Source of the DNA: Rossellomorea aquimaris
Lineage (GTDB): Bacteria; Bacillota; Bacilli; Bacillales; Bacillaceae_B
Length of the DNA stretch: 64,000 bases
Assembly: GCF_001877785.1 (NCBI RefSeq)
Contig: NZ_MINN01000106.1
Location: 1 to 64,000, forward strand
Reading direction: 5' to 3'
Part shown: positions 8,921 through 20,805 of the stretch, piece by piece
Position numbering within the stretch: position 1 is the stretch's first letter
Layout: every line of letters starts with the position of its first letter
Notes under the pieces: model-generated
Database searches by the model: none
Seen by the model: the letters and a program-made list of their open reading frames with translations, nothing else
Told to the model about the DNA's origin: nothing
Made by a program: the position numbers and the translations under genes

Positions 8921-9603
8921 AATTTGCGGTGATTGTATTTCCGGGATCCAACTGTGACATTGATATGTACCATGCAATCAAGGATGAGATCGGGGAAGAA
9001 GCCGATTACGTCTGGCATGATGATCTTTCTCTTGAAAACTATGATGTCATTCTTTTGCCGGGCGGATTCTCATACGGGGATTACCTGCGCTCAGGGGCGA
9101 TCGCGCGCTTTTCAAATGTGATGAAGGAAGTCGTGAAGGCTGCTGAGCAGGGGAAACCGGTACTGGGTGTGTGCAACGGATTCCAGATCCTTCTGGAAAC
9201 GGGCCTGCTTCCGGGGGCGATGCGCCGGAATGACAGCCTGAAGTTCATCTGCAAGACGGTTCCGTTAACGGTTGAAAACAATGAAACGATGTTTACGAAC
9301 AGCTATGAAAATGGGACGGAGATTCACATTCCAATCGCTCACGGAGAAGGCAATTACTTCTGTGACGAAGAGACGCTACAGAGGCTGCAGGAGAACAACC
9401 AGATTGTGTTCACCTACAGCGGCGGGAATCCGAACGGGAGCGTAGCGGATATCGCAGGGATCACGAATGAGAACGGGAATGTCCTTGGCATGATGCCTCA
9501 CCCAGAACGGGCGATGGACACTTTATTAGGTAGTGAAGACGGGAAGAAACTCTTTCAATCGATTGTCAAACACTGGAGGGAAAAACATGTCGTTAATGCT
9601 TGA
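8917..9603 (+). CDS. purQ: FGAM synthase glutaminase subunit PurQ
   Basis: PurQ releases ammonia from glutamine for PurL. The 228-residue class I amidotransferase has the nucleophile elbow LGVCNGFQ (Cys at about residue 86), the FPGSNCD start, [13 protein letters not shown], and the His-Glu pair in [10 protein letters not shown] near 198-206. The ATG at 8917 is coupled to the purS stop. It overlaps purL by 17 bp. Confidence 0.97.
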   Translation: MKFAVIVFPGSNCDIDMYHAIKDEIGEEADYVWHDDLSLENYDVILLPGGFSYGDYLRSGAIARFSNVMKEVVKAAEQGKPVLGVCNGFQILLETGLLPGAMRRNDSLKFICKTVPLTVENNETMFTNSYENGTEIHIPIAHGEGNYFCDEETLQRLQENNQIVFTYSGGNPNGSVADIAGITNENGNVLGMMPHPERAMDTLLGSEDGKKLFQSIVKHWREKHVVNA

Positions 9604-11821
9604 ACCAACCCCATCAAAGGTGAAAGAAGAACAGCTTTATCGTGAAATGGGCTTAACGGACGAAGAATTTTCAATGGTGGAAAACATCCTGGGAAGAACA
9701 CCGAACTACACGGAGACCGGTCTATTCTCGGTCATGTGGTCGGAACATTGCAGCTATAAAAATTCCAAGCCTGTCCTGAAGAAGTTCCCGGTGACTGGCG
9801 AGCGGGTTCTGCAGGGACCGGGGGAAGGAGCTGGGATCGTTGATATCGGCGATGATCAGGCAGTGGTGTTCAAAATCGAAAGTCATAACCACCCTTCAGC
9901 GATTGAACCTTATCAAGGGGCGGCGACGGGTGTCGGCGGCATTATACGGGATGTATTCTCGATGGGAGCGAGACCCATTGCCCTCCTCAACTCTTTACGC
10001 TTTGGAGAGCTGGATTCTCCTCGTGTTCAGTATCTATTTAAAGAAGTAGTCGCAGGGATTGCGGGCTACGGCAACTGCATCGGCATCCCGACGGTCGGAG
10101 GCGAAGTCCAATTCGACTCATCCTATGAAGGCAACCCGCTTGTCAACGCGATGTGCGTCGGACTGATCGATCATAAAGATATCAAAAAAGGCCAGGCCCA
10201 CGGTGTCGGCAACACGGTCATGTATGTCGGGGCGAAAACAGGCCGCGACGGGATCCATGGCGCGACATTTGCTTCAGAAGAATTGAACGAAGGCTCTGAA
10301 GAGAAACGACCTGCCGTCCAGGTTGGAGATCCTTTTATGGAGAAACTCCTGTTGGAGGCGTGTCTTGAATTGGTTCAAAACGATGCGCTCGTCGGGATTC
10401 AGGATATGGGGGCAGCCGGGTTGACCAGCTCGTCCGCGGAGATGGCGTCCAAAGCCGGATCGGGGATCGAGATGAATCTGGATCTTGTCCCTCAGCGTGA
10501 AAGAGGGATGACGGCTTATGAAATGATGCTTTCCGAATCACAGGAGCGCATGTTGATCGTCGTGGAAAAAGGCCGCGAGCAGGAGATTATCGATCTGTTT
10601 TCAAAATATGACCTTGAAGCCGTTTCAATCGGGAAAGTGACGGACGACAAGCGTCTCCGCCTTCTTCATAAGGATAAAGTGGTTGCCGATGTACCGGTTG
10701 ATGCCCTTGCCGAAGAAGCGCCTGTTTACCATAAGCCTTCCGAGGAAGCGGCTTACTATAAAGAGTTCCAGACGATGGAAACAAAGGTACCTCAAGTGGA
10801 TGATTATAAAGAAACGCTGATTTCATTATTAAAGCAGCCGACGGTCGCAAGCAAGGAATGGGTCTATGATCAATACGACCATCAGGTCAGAACAAGTACG
10901 GTCGTCACTCCAGGATCGGATGCTGCAGTTGTCCGTGTGAGAGGGACGAGAAAGGCGCTGGCGATGACGACGGATTGTAATTCGCGCTATCTGTACTTGG
11001 ATCCTGAAGTCGGCGGGAAGATCGCAGTGGCGGAAGCAGCACGTAACATTGTGTGCTCTGGCGGTATCCCGCTTGCAATCACGGACTGCCTGAATTTCGG
11101 GAATCCTGAAAAACCTGAAATCTTCTGGCAGATCGAGAAGTCCGTGGACGGGATGAGCGAAGCTTGCCGCGAGCTGTCCACACCGGTCATCGGCGGCAAC
11201 GTGTCCCTCTATAACGAATCGATGGGCACAGCCGTTTATCCGACGCCTGTTGTGGGGATGGTCGGACTGGTGGAAGACCTTGATCATGTTACGACCCAAA
11301 GCTTCAAGGAAGCGGGCGACTTGATCTATGTCATCGGGGAAACAGAAGCGGAATTCGGAGGAAGCGAACTGCAGAAGCTGACGGAAGGAAAGATTTTCGG
11401 ACAGGCGCCTGCCATTGATTTGAAAGTTGAACTCCGCCGTCAGATGCAGCTGCTCGAAGCCATCCAAAAAGGATTGGTCGCATCGGCCCATGATCTCGCG
11501 GAAGGCGGACTCTCAGTGGCGCTTGCAGAATCGACGTTCGGCACAGAAGGACTTGGAGCAGAAATCTTTGTTGACGGAGACTGTCATGTAACGGATTTAT
11601 TCAGCGAAACGCAATCCCGCTTCCTGGTGACGGTAAAGCCTGAGAATCGCGATGAGTTTGAAAAACTTGTAGGGGAAGCAAAAGCAGTCGGTGCCGTCAA
11701 GAAAGACGGGGAAGTCACAATTGCATCACGCAAAGGAGAAATCCTTGTACAAGCGGCTGTCGGGGAACTTGAGTCAGCCTGGAGAGGAGCGATTCCATGC
11801 CTGCTGAAATCAAAGGTTTAA
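9587..11821 (+). CDS. purL: FGAM synthase catalytic subunit PurL
   Basis: PurL converts FGAR to FGAM with ATP and ammonia from PurQ. The 744-residue length is that of the small PurL type, which needs separate PurS and PurQ. Visible motifs include [39 protein letters not shown] and the second-half [10 protein letters not shown]. The ATG at 9587 follows GGAGGGAAAAAC. It overlaps purQ by 17 bp and purF by 25 bp. Confidence 0.97.
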   Translation: MSLMLEPTPSKVKEEQLYREMGLTDEEFSMVENILGRTPNYTETGLFSVMWSEHCSYKNSKPVLKKFPVTGERVLQGPGEGAGIVDIGDDQAVVFKIESHNHPSAIEPYQGAATGVGGIIRDVFSMGARPIALLNSLRFGELDSPRVQYLFKEVVAGIAGYGNCIGIPTVGGEVQFDSSYEGNPLVNAMCVGLIDHKDIKKGQAHGVGNTVMYVGAKTGRDGIHGATFASEELNEGSEEKRPAVQVGDPFMEKLLLEACLELVQNDALVGIQDMGAAGLTSSSAEMASKAGSGIEMNLDLVPQRERGMTAYEMMLSESQERMLIVVEKGREQEIIDLFSKYDLEAVSIGKVTDDKRLRLLHKDKVVADVPVDALAEEAPVYHKPSEEAAYYKEFQTMETKVPQVDDYKETLISLLKQPTVASKEWVYDQYDHQVRTSTVVTPGSDAAVVRVRGTRKALAMTTDCNSRYLYLDPEVGGKIAVAEAARNIVCSGGIPLAITDCLNFGNPEKPEIFWQIEKSVDGMSEACRELSTPVIGGNVSLYNESMGTAVYPTPVVGMVGLVEDLDHVTTQSFKEAGDLIYVIGETEAEFGGSELQKLTEGKIFGQAPAIDLKVELRRQMQLLEAIQKGLVASAHDLAEGGLSVALAESTFGTEGLGAEIFVDGDCHVTDLFSETQSRFLVTVKPENRDEFEKLVGEAKAVGAVKKDGEVTIASRKGEILVQAAVGELESAWRGAIPCLLKSKV

Positions 11822-13218
11822 ACGAAGAATGCGGGGTATTCGGGATATGGGGACATCCGAATGCTGCCCAAATTACGTACTACGGGCTTCACAGCCTGCA
11901 GCACCGCGGACAGGAAGGAACCGGGATCATCGTATCGGATGGCGAGACGCTTCGCGGTCATAAAGGGGAAGGCCTTGTAACCGAAGTGTTCCAGGAAGGT
12001 TCGATCGAGAAACTAACGGGTGACGGAGCGATCGGTCACGTCCGCTATACGACCGCAGGGGGCGGAGGCTATGAAAATGTCCAGCCGCTCCTTTTCAACT
12101 CGCAGAGCGGCGGACTTGCGCTAGCCCATAATGGGAACCTGATCAATGCGAATGCCCTGAAGCACCAGCTTGAGGGGCAGGGCAGTATTTTCCAAACCAC
12201 TTCGGATACGGAAGTGCTTGCCCATCTGATCAAAAGAAGCGGATATGCACAGTTGAAGGACCGGGTGAAGAATGCGCTGACGATGCTGAAGGGTGCCTAT
12301 GCATTTCTGGTCATGACAGAGACGGAGATGATGGTGGCGCTTGATCCGCATGGACTCCGCCCGCTCTCCCTTGCAAAGATTGGCGACGCATATTGTGTGG
12401 CTTCTGAAACATGTGCCTTCGATATCGTCGGAGCAGAATTCGTAAGGGACATTGAGCCTGGCGAGCTCCTGATCATCAATGATGAAGGAATCACCTCGGA
12501 ACGGTTCAGTTTTTCGAATGGAAATGCGATGTGCACGATGGAATATGTTTATTTTTCAAGACCGGACAGCAATATCCAGGGCATCAACGTCCACTCAGCC
12601 CGCAAACGGATGGGGATGGAGCTTGCCCATGAAGCACCGATCGAAGCGGATGTCGTGACCGGGGTGCCGGACTCAAGCATTTCAAGTGCAATCGGCTACG
12701 CGGAAGCATCGGGTATCCCGTATGAAATGGGGCTTATCAAGAACCGCTATGTCGGGCGTACGTTCATCCAGCCGTCCCAGTCCCTCCGTGAACAGGGTGT
12801 GAAGATGAAGCTTTCACCGGTGAGAGGGGTCGTGGAAGGCAAGCGCGTCGTCATGGTGGATGATTCCATCGTCCGCGGCACGACGAGCAGAAGGATCGTC
12901 AGCATGCTGAAGGAAGCGGGCGCAAAGGAAGTGCATGTCTGCATCAGTTCCCCTCCCATTAAAAATCCGTGTTACTACGGGATTGATACATCGACTCACG
13001 AAGAACTGATTGCATCTTCTAATTCAGTGGAAGAAATGCGTGAGATCATCGGGGCGGATTCGCTGACATTCCTCAGTACGGAAGGCGTATTGAAAGCAAT
13101 CGGGCGCGATGATTCTTCACCTAACCGAGGGCAGTGCCTTGCCTGCTTCACCGGGAAGTATCCGACGGAAATCTATCCGGATACGCTGCATCCGCATGAA
13201 AAAGAGCTTGTGAAATAG
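11797..13218 (+). CDS. purF: Amidophosphoribosyltransferase
   Basis: PurF makes phosphoribosylamine from PRPP and glutamine, the first committed purine step and main feedback point. The 473-residue protein has an 11-residue propeptide ending before Cys12 ([12 protein letters not shown]), so it should be processed to expose the N-terminal nucleophile. The PRPP loop reads [14 protein letters not shown]-terminal cysteines in RGQCLACF, with earlier ones, match the Fe-S-containing B. subtilis type. It overlaps purL by 25 bp and lies 12 bp before purM. Confidence 0.97.
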   Translation: MPAEIKGLNEECGVFGIWGHPNAAQITYYGLHSLQHRGQEGTGIIVSDGETLRGHKGEGLVTEVFQEGSIEKLTGDGAIGHVRYTTAGGGGYENVQPLLFNSQSGGLALAHNGNLINANALKHQLEGQGSIFQTTSDTEVLAHLIKRSGYAQLKDRVKNALTMLKGAYAFLVMTETEMMVALDPHGLRPLSLAKIGDAYCVASETCAFDIVGAEFVRDIEPGELLIINDEGITSERFSFSNGNAMCTMEYVYFSRPDSNIQGINVHSARKRMGMELAHEAPIEADVVTGVPDSSISSAIGYAEASGIPYEMGLIKNRYVGRTFIQPSQSLREQGVKMKLSPVRGVVEGKRVVMVDDSIVRGTTSRRIVSMLKEAGAKEVHVCISSPPIKNPCYYGIDTSTHEELIASSNSVEEMREIIGADSLTFLSTEGVLKAIGRDDSSPNRGQCLACFTGKYPTEIYPDTLHPHEKELVK

Positions 13219-13230
13219 GGGGAGATCGAG

Positions 13231-14271
13231 ATGGCAAATGCGTATCGCCAGGCAGGCGTAGATATAGAAGCAGGATATGAATCGATCGAACGGATCAAAA
13301 AGCATGTGAAACGTACCGCACGCGAAGGCGTACTCGGTCAGCTCGGGAGTTTCGGCGGTATGTTTGACCTGTCGCAGCTTGGTTTAAAAGAACCGGTCCT
13401 CGTGTCAGGGACGGACGGAGTCGGGACGAAGCTGAAGCTTGCGTTCATGGCTGACAAACATGACACGATCGGCATCGACTGTGTGGCGATGTGCGTGAAT
13501 GATATCGTCGTCCAGGGAGCTGAGCCGCTTTATTTCTTGGATTATATAGCGACCGGAAAGGCTCATCCTGCAAAGATAGAAGGTATTGTAAAAGGAATTG
13601 CGGACGGATGTGAAATGGCAGGCTGCGCGCTGATCGGCGGCGAAACGGCCGAGATGCCGGGGATGTATACAGATGAAGAATACGACATCGCCGGATTTGC
13701 CGTTGGCGCCTGTGAAAAGAAAGAAATCGTGACAGGAGAGAACATTTCTGAAGGAAATGTGTTAATCGGACTGGGTTCAAGTGGTATACACAGTAATGGA
13801 TACTCTTTAGTACGAAAGGTCTTTTTTGAAGATCATTCTTTCTCTTTGGAAGAATCATTGCCGGAAATAAACACCACACTAAAGGAAGCTTTGCTTGCAC
13901 CGACCAGGATTTATGTAAAACCGGTGCTGGCCGCTTTGAAACGATACCGCATCAACGGGATGTCCCATATCACCGGTGGCGGATTCATCGAGAACATCCC
14001 GCGGATGATGCCTGGAGGTCTCGGTGCCGAGATCACGGAAGGCAGCTGGGAAGTACCAGACATCTTCACGGCGCTTAAAAAGTACGGAGGGATCCCTCAT
14101 GAAGAGATGTACAACATTTTCAATATGGGGATCGGATTTGTGCTTGCAGTTGAAGAGGATGACGCCGCAAAGATTGTTAATTTCCTGAACGGACAGGGAG
14201 AAGCAGCCCGCATCATCGGTAAGGTTTCAACCAAAGAAGGAGTACAATTCGTACAAAAACCGAGTCAGTAA
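13231..14271 (+). CDS. purM: AIR synthetase
   Basis: PurM closes the imidazole ring of FGAM to AIR with ATP. The 346-residue protein shows the [15 protein letters not shown] and [10 protein letters not shown] motifs and [22 protein letters not shown] precedes the ATG. It lies 12 bp after purF and 13 bp before purN. Confidence 0.97.
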   Translation: MANAYRQAGVDIEAGYESIERIKKHVKRTAREGVLGQLGSFGGMFDLSQLGLKEPVLVSGTDGVGTKLKLAFMADKHDTIGIDCVAMCVNDIVVQGAEPLYFLDYIATGKAHPAKIEGIVKGIADGCEMAGCALIGGETAEMPGMYTDEEYDIAGFAVGACEKKEIVTGENISEGNVLIGLGSSGIHSNGYSLVRKVFFEDHSFSLEESLPEINTTLKEALLAPTRIYVKPVLAALKRYRINGMSHITGGGFIENIPRMMPGGLGAEITEGSWEVPDIFTALKKYGGIPHEEMYNIFNMGIGFVLAVEEDDAAKIVNFLNGQGEAARIIGKVSTKEGVQFVQKPSQ

Positions 14272-14284
14272 TGGAGGCTTAGTC

Positions 14285-14860
14285 ATGAGACAGATTGCCA
14301 TTTTTGCTTCAGGAAGCGGAAGTAATTTTCAAGCCATCGTAAATGCCGTTCAAGCCGGTACGCTGAAGGCGAACATCGGTCTGCTGGTTTGTGACCAGCC
14401 GGGTGCCTTTGTCATCCACAGGGCACAGTCGGCCGGGATCCCTGCTTTCGTATTCCGTGCAAAAGACTATGAAAACAAGCAAGCATTCGAAAGGGAAATC
14501 CAGCGGCATCTCGAAGCTGCCGGAGTGGATTTCATTGTGCTGGCAGGCTATATGAGGCTGATCGGCCCGACCCTGCTTGAAAGCTACGGAGGCAGGATCG
14601 TCAATATCCATCCGTCGCTCCTGCCTGCGTTTCCGGGGAAAGACGCCGTCGGCCAGGCACTCGAAGCCGGAGTGAAGATCACCGGGGTAACGGTTCATTA
14701 TGTGGATGCCGGGATGGATACAGGTGAAATAATCGAACAGGAAATCGTCCGCATCTCCACAGGGGAAACGCGGGATTCCCTTCAGGAAAAAATCCAGCAT
14801 GTCGAACACCACTTATACCCGGTGACCCTCAACCACCTCTTCCTCACAACAGGCTATTGA
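14285..14860 (+). CDS. purN: GAR transformylase (10-formyl-THF dependent)
   Basis: PurN formylates GAR using 10-formyltetrahydrofolate. The 191-residue protein has FASGSGSNFQAI at 8-19, and the catalytic Asn-His-Asp set in VNIHPSLLPAFPG and VDAGMDTG. A 104-bp gap follows before purH; it contains TTGCTT and TAAAGT 16 bp apart, a weak internal promoter candidate. Confidence 0.96.
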   Translation: MRQIAIFASGSGSNFQAIVNAVQAGTLKANIGLLVCDQPGAFVIHRAQSAGIPAFVFRAKDYENKQAFEREIQRHLEAAGVDFIVLAGYMRLIGPTLLESYGGRIVNIHPSLLPAFPGKDAVGQALEAGVKITGVTVHYVDAGMDTGEIIEQEIVRISTGETRDSLQEKIQHVEHHLYPVTLNHLFLTTGY

Positions 14861-14964
14861 ACGAAATAAGAGCATGTTGCTTTATTGTGGTAGTGTGGTA
14901 AAGTTTTGAGGGACGGGCCTTTTAACAAGGCAATTAAATAGTGATCAGTCAGAGGAGGAGCCAT

Positions 14965-16500
14965 ATGAAAAAAAGAGCGTTGATCAGTGTTTCAGATAAA
15001 AGCGGAATCGTGGAATTCACCCAGGAATTAATCCAGTTGGGATATGAAATCCTTTCAACAGGCGGGACGAAGAAACTGCTTTCTGATAACGGCCTGGAAG
15101 TGAAAGGCGTTGAGGAAGTCACAGGCTTCCCTGAAATCCTTGAAGGCCGCGTGAAAACACTTCACCCCTCAATCCACGGAGGCCTTCTGGCCAAACGCGG
15201 CGAAGAGTCGCACCGTGTGCAGCTTGAAGAGCAGGGAATCGAAGGCATCGACCTTGTCTGTGTAAATCTTTATCCATTTCAGCAGACAATCGCCAAGCCG
15301 AATGTAAGTGTTGACGACGCGATTGAAAATATCGATATCGGCGGACCGACGATGCTTCGTGCAGCAGCCAAGAACCACGCTTATGTGACTGTTGTCGTGG
15401 ATGCACTCGACTACGATCAGGTGATTGCAGAATTGAAGCTGAACGGGGAGGTTTCCCATGAGAACCGCCGGAAGCTTGCTGCGAAAGTATTCCGCCACAC
15501 GGCAGCGTATGACGCCCATATCGCGGGATATATGACAGAAGTATCCGGAGAAGAAAATCCGGAGCGCCTGACCATGACCTATGAACTTAAACAAAACTTG
15601 CGCTACGGCGAGAACCCTCATCAGAAGGCATCCTTTTACCGGGCACCGCTTGGTTCTGAATTTTCCGTTGCGATGGCGAGGCAGATGCATGGGAAAGAGC
15701 TTTCCTACAATAATATCAACGATGCAAATGCAGCCCTGCAGATTGTAAAAGAATTCACGGAGCCGGCTGCAGTCGCAGTCAAGCACATGAACCCTTGCGG
15801 AGTCGGAGTGGGTGAAACGATCAGCGAAGCGTTCACAAAGGCTTATGAAGCCGATTCTACTTCCATCTTCGGCGGCATCGTTGCATTGAACCGTGTGGTT
15901 GACGAAGATACGGCAAAACAGCTCCATGAAATTTTCCTGGAGATCGTCATTGCTCCATCGTTCAGCGATGAAGCATTCGAGATCCTTTCCGGTAAAAAGA
16001 ATATCCGTCTGTTGACGGTGCCGTTTGAATCACTGAACAAGTTAGAAGAAAAGATTACCACAGTCGAAGGCGGCCTTCTCGTTCAGTCGGATGACACCTT
16101 CACTTTGGAAGATGCCGATGTAAGGGTCGTCACTAAGCGTGAGCCGACAGAAGAAGAATGGGCAGCCATGAAGCTCGGCTGGAAAGTTGTCAAACACGTG
16201 AAATCAAATGCGATCGTCCTGACTGATTCGCAGATGACCATCGGTGTCGGAGCGGGACAGATGAACCGCGTCGGTGCAGCCAAGATTGCCATCGAGCAGG
16301 CGGGAGGACGTGCAGCAGGATCCAGCATGGCATCAGACGCATTCTTCCCGATGGATGACACCGTCGAAGCCGCAGCTAAAGCCGGCGTCACGGCCATCAT
16401 CCAGCCGGGCGGATCGATCCGTGATGAAGATTCGATCAAGAAAGCAGATGAATACGGGATTACGATGGTGTTTACCGGGGTTCGTCATTTTAAACATTAG
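14965..16500 (+). CDS. purH: AICAR transformylase / IMP cyclohydrolase
   Basis: PurH formylates AICAR and closes the ring to IMP. The 511-residue bifunctional protein has an N-terminal cyclohydrolase (MGS-like fold, STGGTKKLL, about 1-195) and a C-terminal transformylase with [12 protein letters not shown] and the Lys-His pair. The ATG at 14965 follows AGAGGAGGAG; an in-frame GTG at 14941 has no ribosome site. Its stop is followed by an unusual 377-bp spacer before purD. Confidence 0.97.
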   Translation: MKKRALISVSDKSGIVEFTQELIQLGYEILSTGGTKKLLSDNGLEVKGVEEVTGFPEILEGRVKTLHPSIHGGLLAKRGEESHRVQLEEQGIEGIDLVCVNLYPFQQTIAKPNVSVDDAIENIDIGGPTMLRAAAKNHAYVTVVVDALDYDQVIAELKLNGEVSHENRRKLAAKVFRHTAAYDAHIAGYMTEVSGEENPERLTMTYELKQNLRYGENPHQKASFYRAPLGSEFSVAMARQMHGKELSYNNINDANAALQIVKEFTEPAAVAVKHMNPCGVGVGETISEAFTKAYEADSTSIFGGIVALNRVVDEDTAKQLHEIFLEIVIAPSFSDEAFEILSGKKNIRLLTVPFESLNKLEEKITTVEGGLLVQSDDTFTLEDADVRVVTKREPTEEEWAAMKLGWKVVKHVKSNAIVLTDSQMTIGVGAGQMNRVGAAKIAIEQAGGRAAGSSMASDAFFPMDDTVEAAAKAGVTAIIQPGGSIRDEDSIKKADEYGITMVFTGVRHFKH

Positions 16501-16523
16501 GGTTTTGAGGTTGGTCGGTTAGT

Positions 16524-16758
16524 TGGTGCCAGGCACAGATTGGGGTTTTTGAGCCAGGCACGATTTGACTGTTTTGAGCCAGGCACAAAAGATGTAGTTT
16601 GAGCCAGGTTCAAAAGGTGTAGTTTGAGCCAGGTTCAAAAGGTGTAGTTTGAGCCAGGTTCAAAAGGTGTAGTTTGAGCCAGGCTCAATTTGGCCGATTT
16701 GAGCCAGGCACCCCACTGAACGGACCCAGCTGATCAGAGGTGGTGTACCAGGTACACA
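16524..16758. repeat. 25-bp array of CCAGG-centred palindromes inside the pur operon
   Basis: The core (A/T)GCCAGG recurs at 16526, 16551, 16576, 16601, 16626, 16651, 16676 and 16701: eight units at exactly 25 bp. Units starting 16601, 16626 and 16651 are identical. Most cores are palindromes around CCAGG with changing arms: GTGCCAGGCAC, TTGAGCCAGGTTCAA, TTGAGCCAGGCTCAA. An out-of-phase relative GTGTACCAGGTACAC lies at 16743-16757. The rest of the spacer to 16877 holds a CCCCCTC/GAGGGG hairpin and the purD ribosome site. Function unknown. Confidence 0.9.
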
Positions 16759-16865
16759 GCCCCAAATATGCCCCAAGTACAAAACGCAGCATACACACAA
16801 CAAAAAAAGACAACCATTCCACCCCCTCTCTCATTCAAAAAGAAGGAGGGGTTCACTCATTATAA

Positions 16866-18240
<1,375 letters not shown>

Positions 18241-18282
18241 TACAAGCATCTCCTTTAATGAAAATTCCACATGTTAATGTGA

Positions 18283-18324
18283 AGAGGGACGGGCCTTTAT
18301 CGGGATAAAGGCCCGCCCCTCTTT
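18283..18324. terminator. Large hairpin between EYxxD gene and DUF2892 gene
   Basis: AGAGGGACGGGCCTTTAT (18283-18300) pairs with ATAAAGGCCCGCCCCTCT (about 18305-18322) with one mismatch. T-runs are short on both sides. It is the only plausible stop for transcription leaving purD on the plus strand and for the minus-strand DUF2892 gene, so it may act in both directions. Confidence 0.6.
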
Positions 18325-18326
18325 GA

Positions 18327-18809
18327 TTAGATTTGAGTGAATCCGTGGTTATCGAAGTTGTCCTTTTTGTCGGATGATTTACCGAGTCCGCCGTTCAGTG
18401 CGTCCTGGACTTCTTTATTGGTCAGGTTCTCGGGATTGAAATCGGCATCTTTCTCTGACATATTCGGCTCTTGTTTTTGAAACTCACTTCCGCCGAAGTT
18501 CTGATTCCCGGTATTCTTTTTATCAGATTTCATCATATCTTTAACATTGAACATGTCCATCGCTTTACTTCCCATTCCTTTGAACTTGTTCTCACTGCCG
18601 CCTTCGCCCCTCTTTTCAAAAAGGTCGGTGACAGGGCAGTAGCGCAGGATTCCTTCGCCGACTTTCATGGCTCCGACCATGGCCAGAACGAGATAGGAAT
18701 CTCTCCAGGGGCGCTTGACGAGCTTGGCCGTTGTCCATGTCAGAATCGTTAATCCAACCGTGATGCGGATCAATGCATTGATGATCCCGATGTTTGATGA
18801 TACTTTCAT
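18327..18809 (-). CDS. DUF2892-type inner membrane protein with long tail
   Basis: This 160-residue protein has a DUF2892-like N-terminal module (about 1-65): NIGIINALIRITVG, a second hydrophobic stretch, and the signature RYCPVTDLF. The remainder is a hydrophilic tail rich in Lys, Asn, Asp and Gly, probably disordered and cytosolic. The ribosome site AAGGAGGAG precedes the ATG. DUF2892 is also found as the membrane part of YgaP-type proteins. Function here is unknown. Confidence 0.8.
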   Translation of the reverse strand: MKVSSNIGIINALIRITVGLTILTWTTAKLVKRPWRDSYLVLAMVGAMKVGEGILRYCPVTDLFEKRGEGGSENKFKGMGSKAMDMFNVKDMMKSDKKNTGNQNFGGSEFQKQEPNMSEKDADFNPENLTNKEVQDALNGGLGKSSDKKDNFDNHGFTQI

Positions 18810-19023
18810 TTGTAAACTCCTCCTTGATTTGAAAATTCACATAATTGTTGTAAACCTTTAATGCGTTAAAATACAAAATATGTTAACATGAATGAAAGCC
18901 CTTTCTTTTTGAGTGAAAGGGGCTATGTGAAGGTTTTATCAACCTTGCAGCCACCATACATGTTAAAGAAATGAGATAGAGAAAACAGACATTCAATACC
19001 ATTCCACCAGAGGAGTGTTCGCC

Positions 19024-20763
19024 TTGGAACAACGCTACAGATGGAAGAATAAACAACTGCGGGAACACATACAGGTTCTCGACGGGGAGCGATCTCCGAC
19101 TATCCTTTTGAAAAATGCAACATACCTGCACTCCACATTGAAGCAATGGATACAGGGACATATCTGGGTGTACGAAGACCGAATCGTCTATACCGGTGAC
19201 AAGCTCCCGGAACAGCTGGGGGAATGTGAAGTCGTGGATTGTGCTTCACAATACCTGGTGCCCGGATATATAGAACCTCACGTACATCCGTTTCAGCTTT
19301 ATAATCCCCAATCTTTTTCCAAGTATGCATCCCAAACAGGTACAACTGCATTTGTAAATGATAACCTCATGATGTTTTTACAGTTGGAAAAAAAGAAAGC
19401 GTTTTCTTTATTGAAAGAATTCAACAAGCTGCCGTACTCGATGTACTGGTGGACACGCTTTGATTCACAAACCGAAATGGCCGACGAAGCCACAACCTTT
19501 TCAAACGGAGAGGTAAAATCGTGGCTTGAGCATGATTCGGTCGTCCAGGGCGGGGAGCTGACTGCGTGGCCGCGGCTTTTGGAAGGGGACGATCTGCTTC
19601 TTCACTGGATGCAGGAAGCCAAGAGAATGGGGAAAATCGTCGAGGGCCATCTTCCCGGTTCTTCAGATAAAACGATCGCCAAGCTCAAGCTTCTCGGAAT
19701 CGACGGCGACCACGAAGCAATGACAGGGGAAGACGTCTACAAAAGACTGATCCAAGGTTTGACGGTGACGCTCCGTCACTCATCTATACGCCCGGATCTG
19801 CCGGTTCTGCTCGACGGACTCAAGGAAAAGGGAATCGAAAATTTCGATTCCATCCTTCTTACAACAGACGGGTCGACACCTGCTTTTCATGAAGAGGGAG
19901 TCTTGAACGTATTGCTTAAAATGATCATCGATAAGGGTATTTCCCCGATCGAAGCTTACAACATGGCAAGCTATAACGCGGCCAACTACTATAATCTGAC
20001 CCACCTGCATGGAATGATTGCAACAGGCAGGGTTGCCAATATCAACTTCCTCAGCAGTAAAGAGGATCCTTCACCTGTTTCTGTCCTGTCAAAAGGGAAA
20101 TGGGTGCTGAGAGATAAGATGCAGGTCGAACATGATCAGGAGATTCCATGGGAGGAACATGGCTTCACCCCTCTCGCATTGGACTGGGATGTAACCTATG
20201 ATGATCTTCAGTTCTCCATGCCATTTGGCATTGAAATGGTTAACGATGTGATCACCAAGCCTTATTCGATCAATATTAATCCGTCGACAGACGAACTGGC
20301 TTCGGATCATGACCAGTCTTTCCTGATGCTCCTCGACCGAAAAGGGAAATGGAGGATCAGCACCATGCTGAAAGGATTCTCTAACGGGGTGAAGGGATTT
20401 GCGTCTTCCTACTCCAATACGGGGGATATCATACTGATCGGGAAAAGTAAACCGGATATGATCGCTGCTTTCAACAGAATGAAAGAAATAGGAGGCGGAA
20501 TCGTACTGACGGAAAATGGAGAAGTGCTGCACGAGATCCCGCTTCCGCTCAGCGGCCTTCTTTCGAAAAAAGAGATGCCGGAGCTGATTGAAGAAGAGAA
20601 AATCATGAAGGTACTGCTTTCAGAACGGGGCTATAAATTTTCCGATCCGATTTACACTCTGCTCTTTTTGCAGTCGACCCATTTACCATATATACGGGTG
20701 ACGCAAAAAGGAATCTATGATGTAATGAAGAAAACGGTACTCTTTCCAACGATAATGCGTTAA
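19024..20763 (+). CDS. yerA: YerA, adenine deaminase-like amidohydrolase
   Basis: This 579-residue amidohydrolase-fold protein resembles adenine deaminases (conversion of adenine to hypoxanthine). The metal-binding motif reads PGYIEPHVHPFQ near residue 82, and metal-site residues recur in EGHLPG and TTDGSTP. TTG at 19024 was preferred because AGAGGAG ends eight bases before it; the upstream GTG at 19015 lies inside that ribosome site. YerA is a paralogue of AdeC whose activity is not firmly known to me, so the substrate is uncertain. It is followed closely by yerB and yerC. Confidence 0.85.
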   Translation: MEQRYRWKNKQLREHIQVLDGERSPTILLKNATYLHSTLKQWIQGHIWVYEDRIVYTGDKLPEQLGECEVVDCASQYLVPGYIEPHVHPFQLYNPQSFSKYASQTGTTAFVNDNLMMFLQLEKKKAFSLLKEFNKLPYSMYWWTRFDSQTEMADEATTFSNGEVKSWLEHDSVVQGGELTAWPRLLEGDDLLLHWMQEAKRMGKIVEGHLPGSSDKTIAKLKLLGIDGDHEAMTGEDVYKRLIQGLTVTLRHSSIRPDLPVLLDGLKEKGIENFDSILLTTDGSTPAFHEEGVLNVLLKMIIDKGISPIEAYNMASYNAANYYNLTHLHGMIATGRVANINFLSSKEDPSPVSVLSKGKWVLRDKMQVEHDQEIPWEEHGFTPLALDWDVTYDDLQFSMPFGIEMVNDVITKPYSININPSTDELASDHDQSFLMLLDRKGKWRISTMLKGFSNGVKGFASSYSNTGDIILIGKSKPDMIAAFNRMKEIGGGIVLTENGEVLHEIPLPLSGLLSKKEMPELIEEEKIMKVLLSERGYKFSDPIYTLLFLQSTHLPYIRVTQKGIYDVMKKTVLFPTIMR

Positions 20764-20805
20764 AATATGAAAGTATAGAGACAACATTAGGGGTGTTACA
20801 ATTTT

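Noticed and set aside
10829..11491. Minus-strand frame of 220 codons inside purL
   Set aside because: It mirrors the purL codons, has no ribosome site, and its protein lacks any recognisable family feature.
16524..16758. CRISPR array between purH and purD
   Set aside because: The 25-bp unit includes repeat and spacer together, three units are fully identical including the linker, cores are only 8-15 bp, and no cas genes are in the window.
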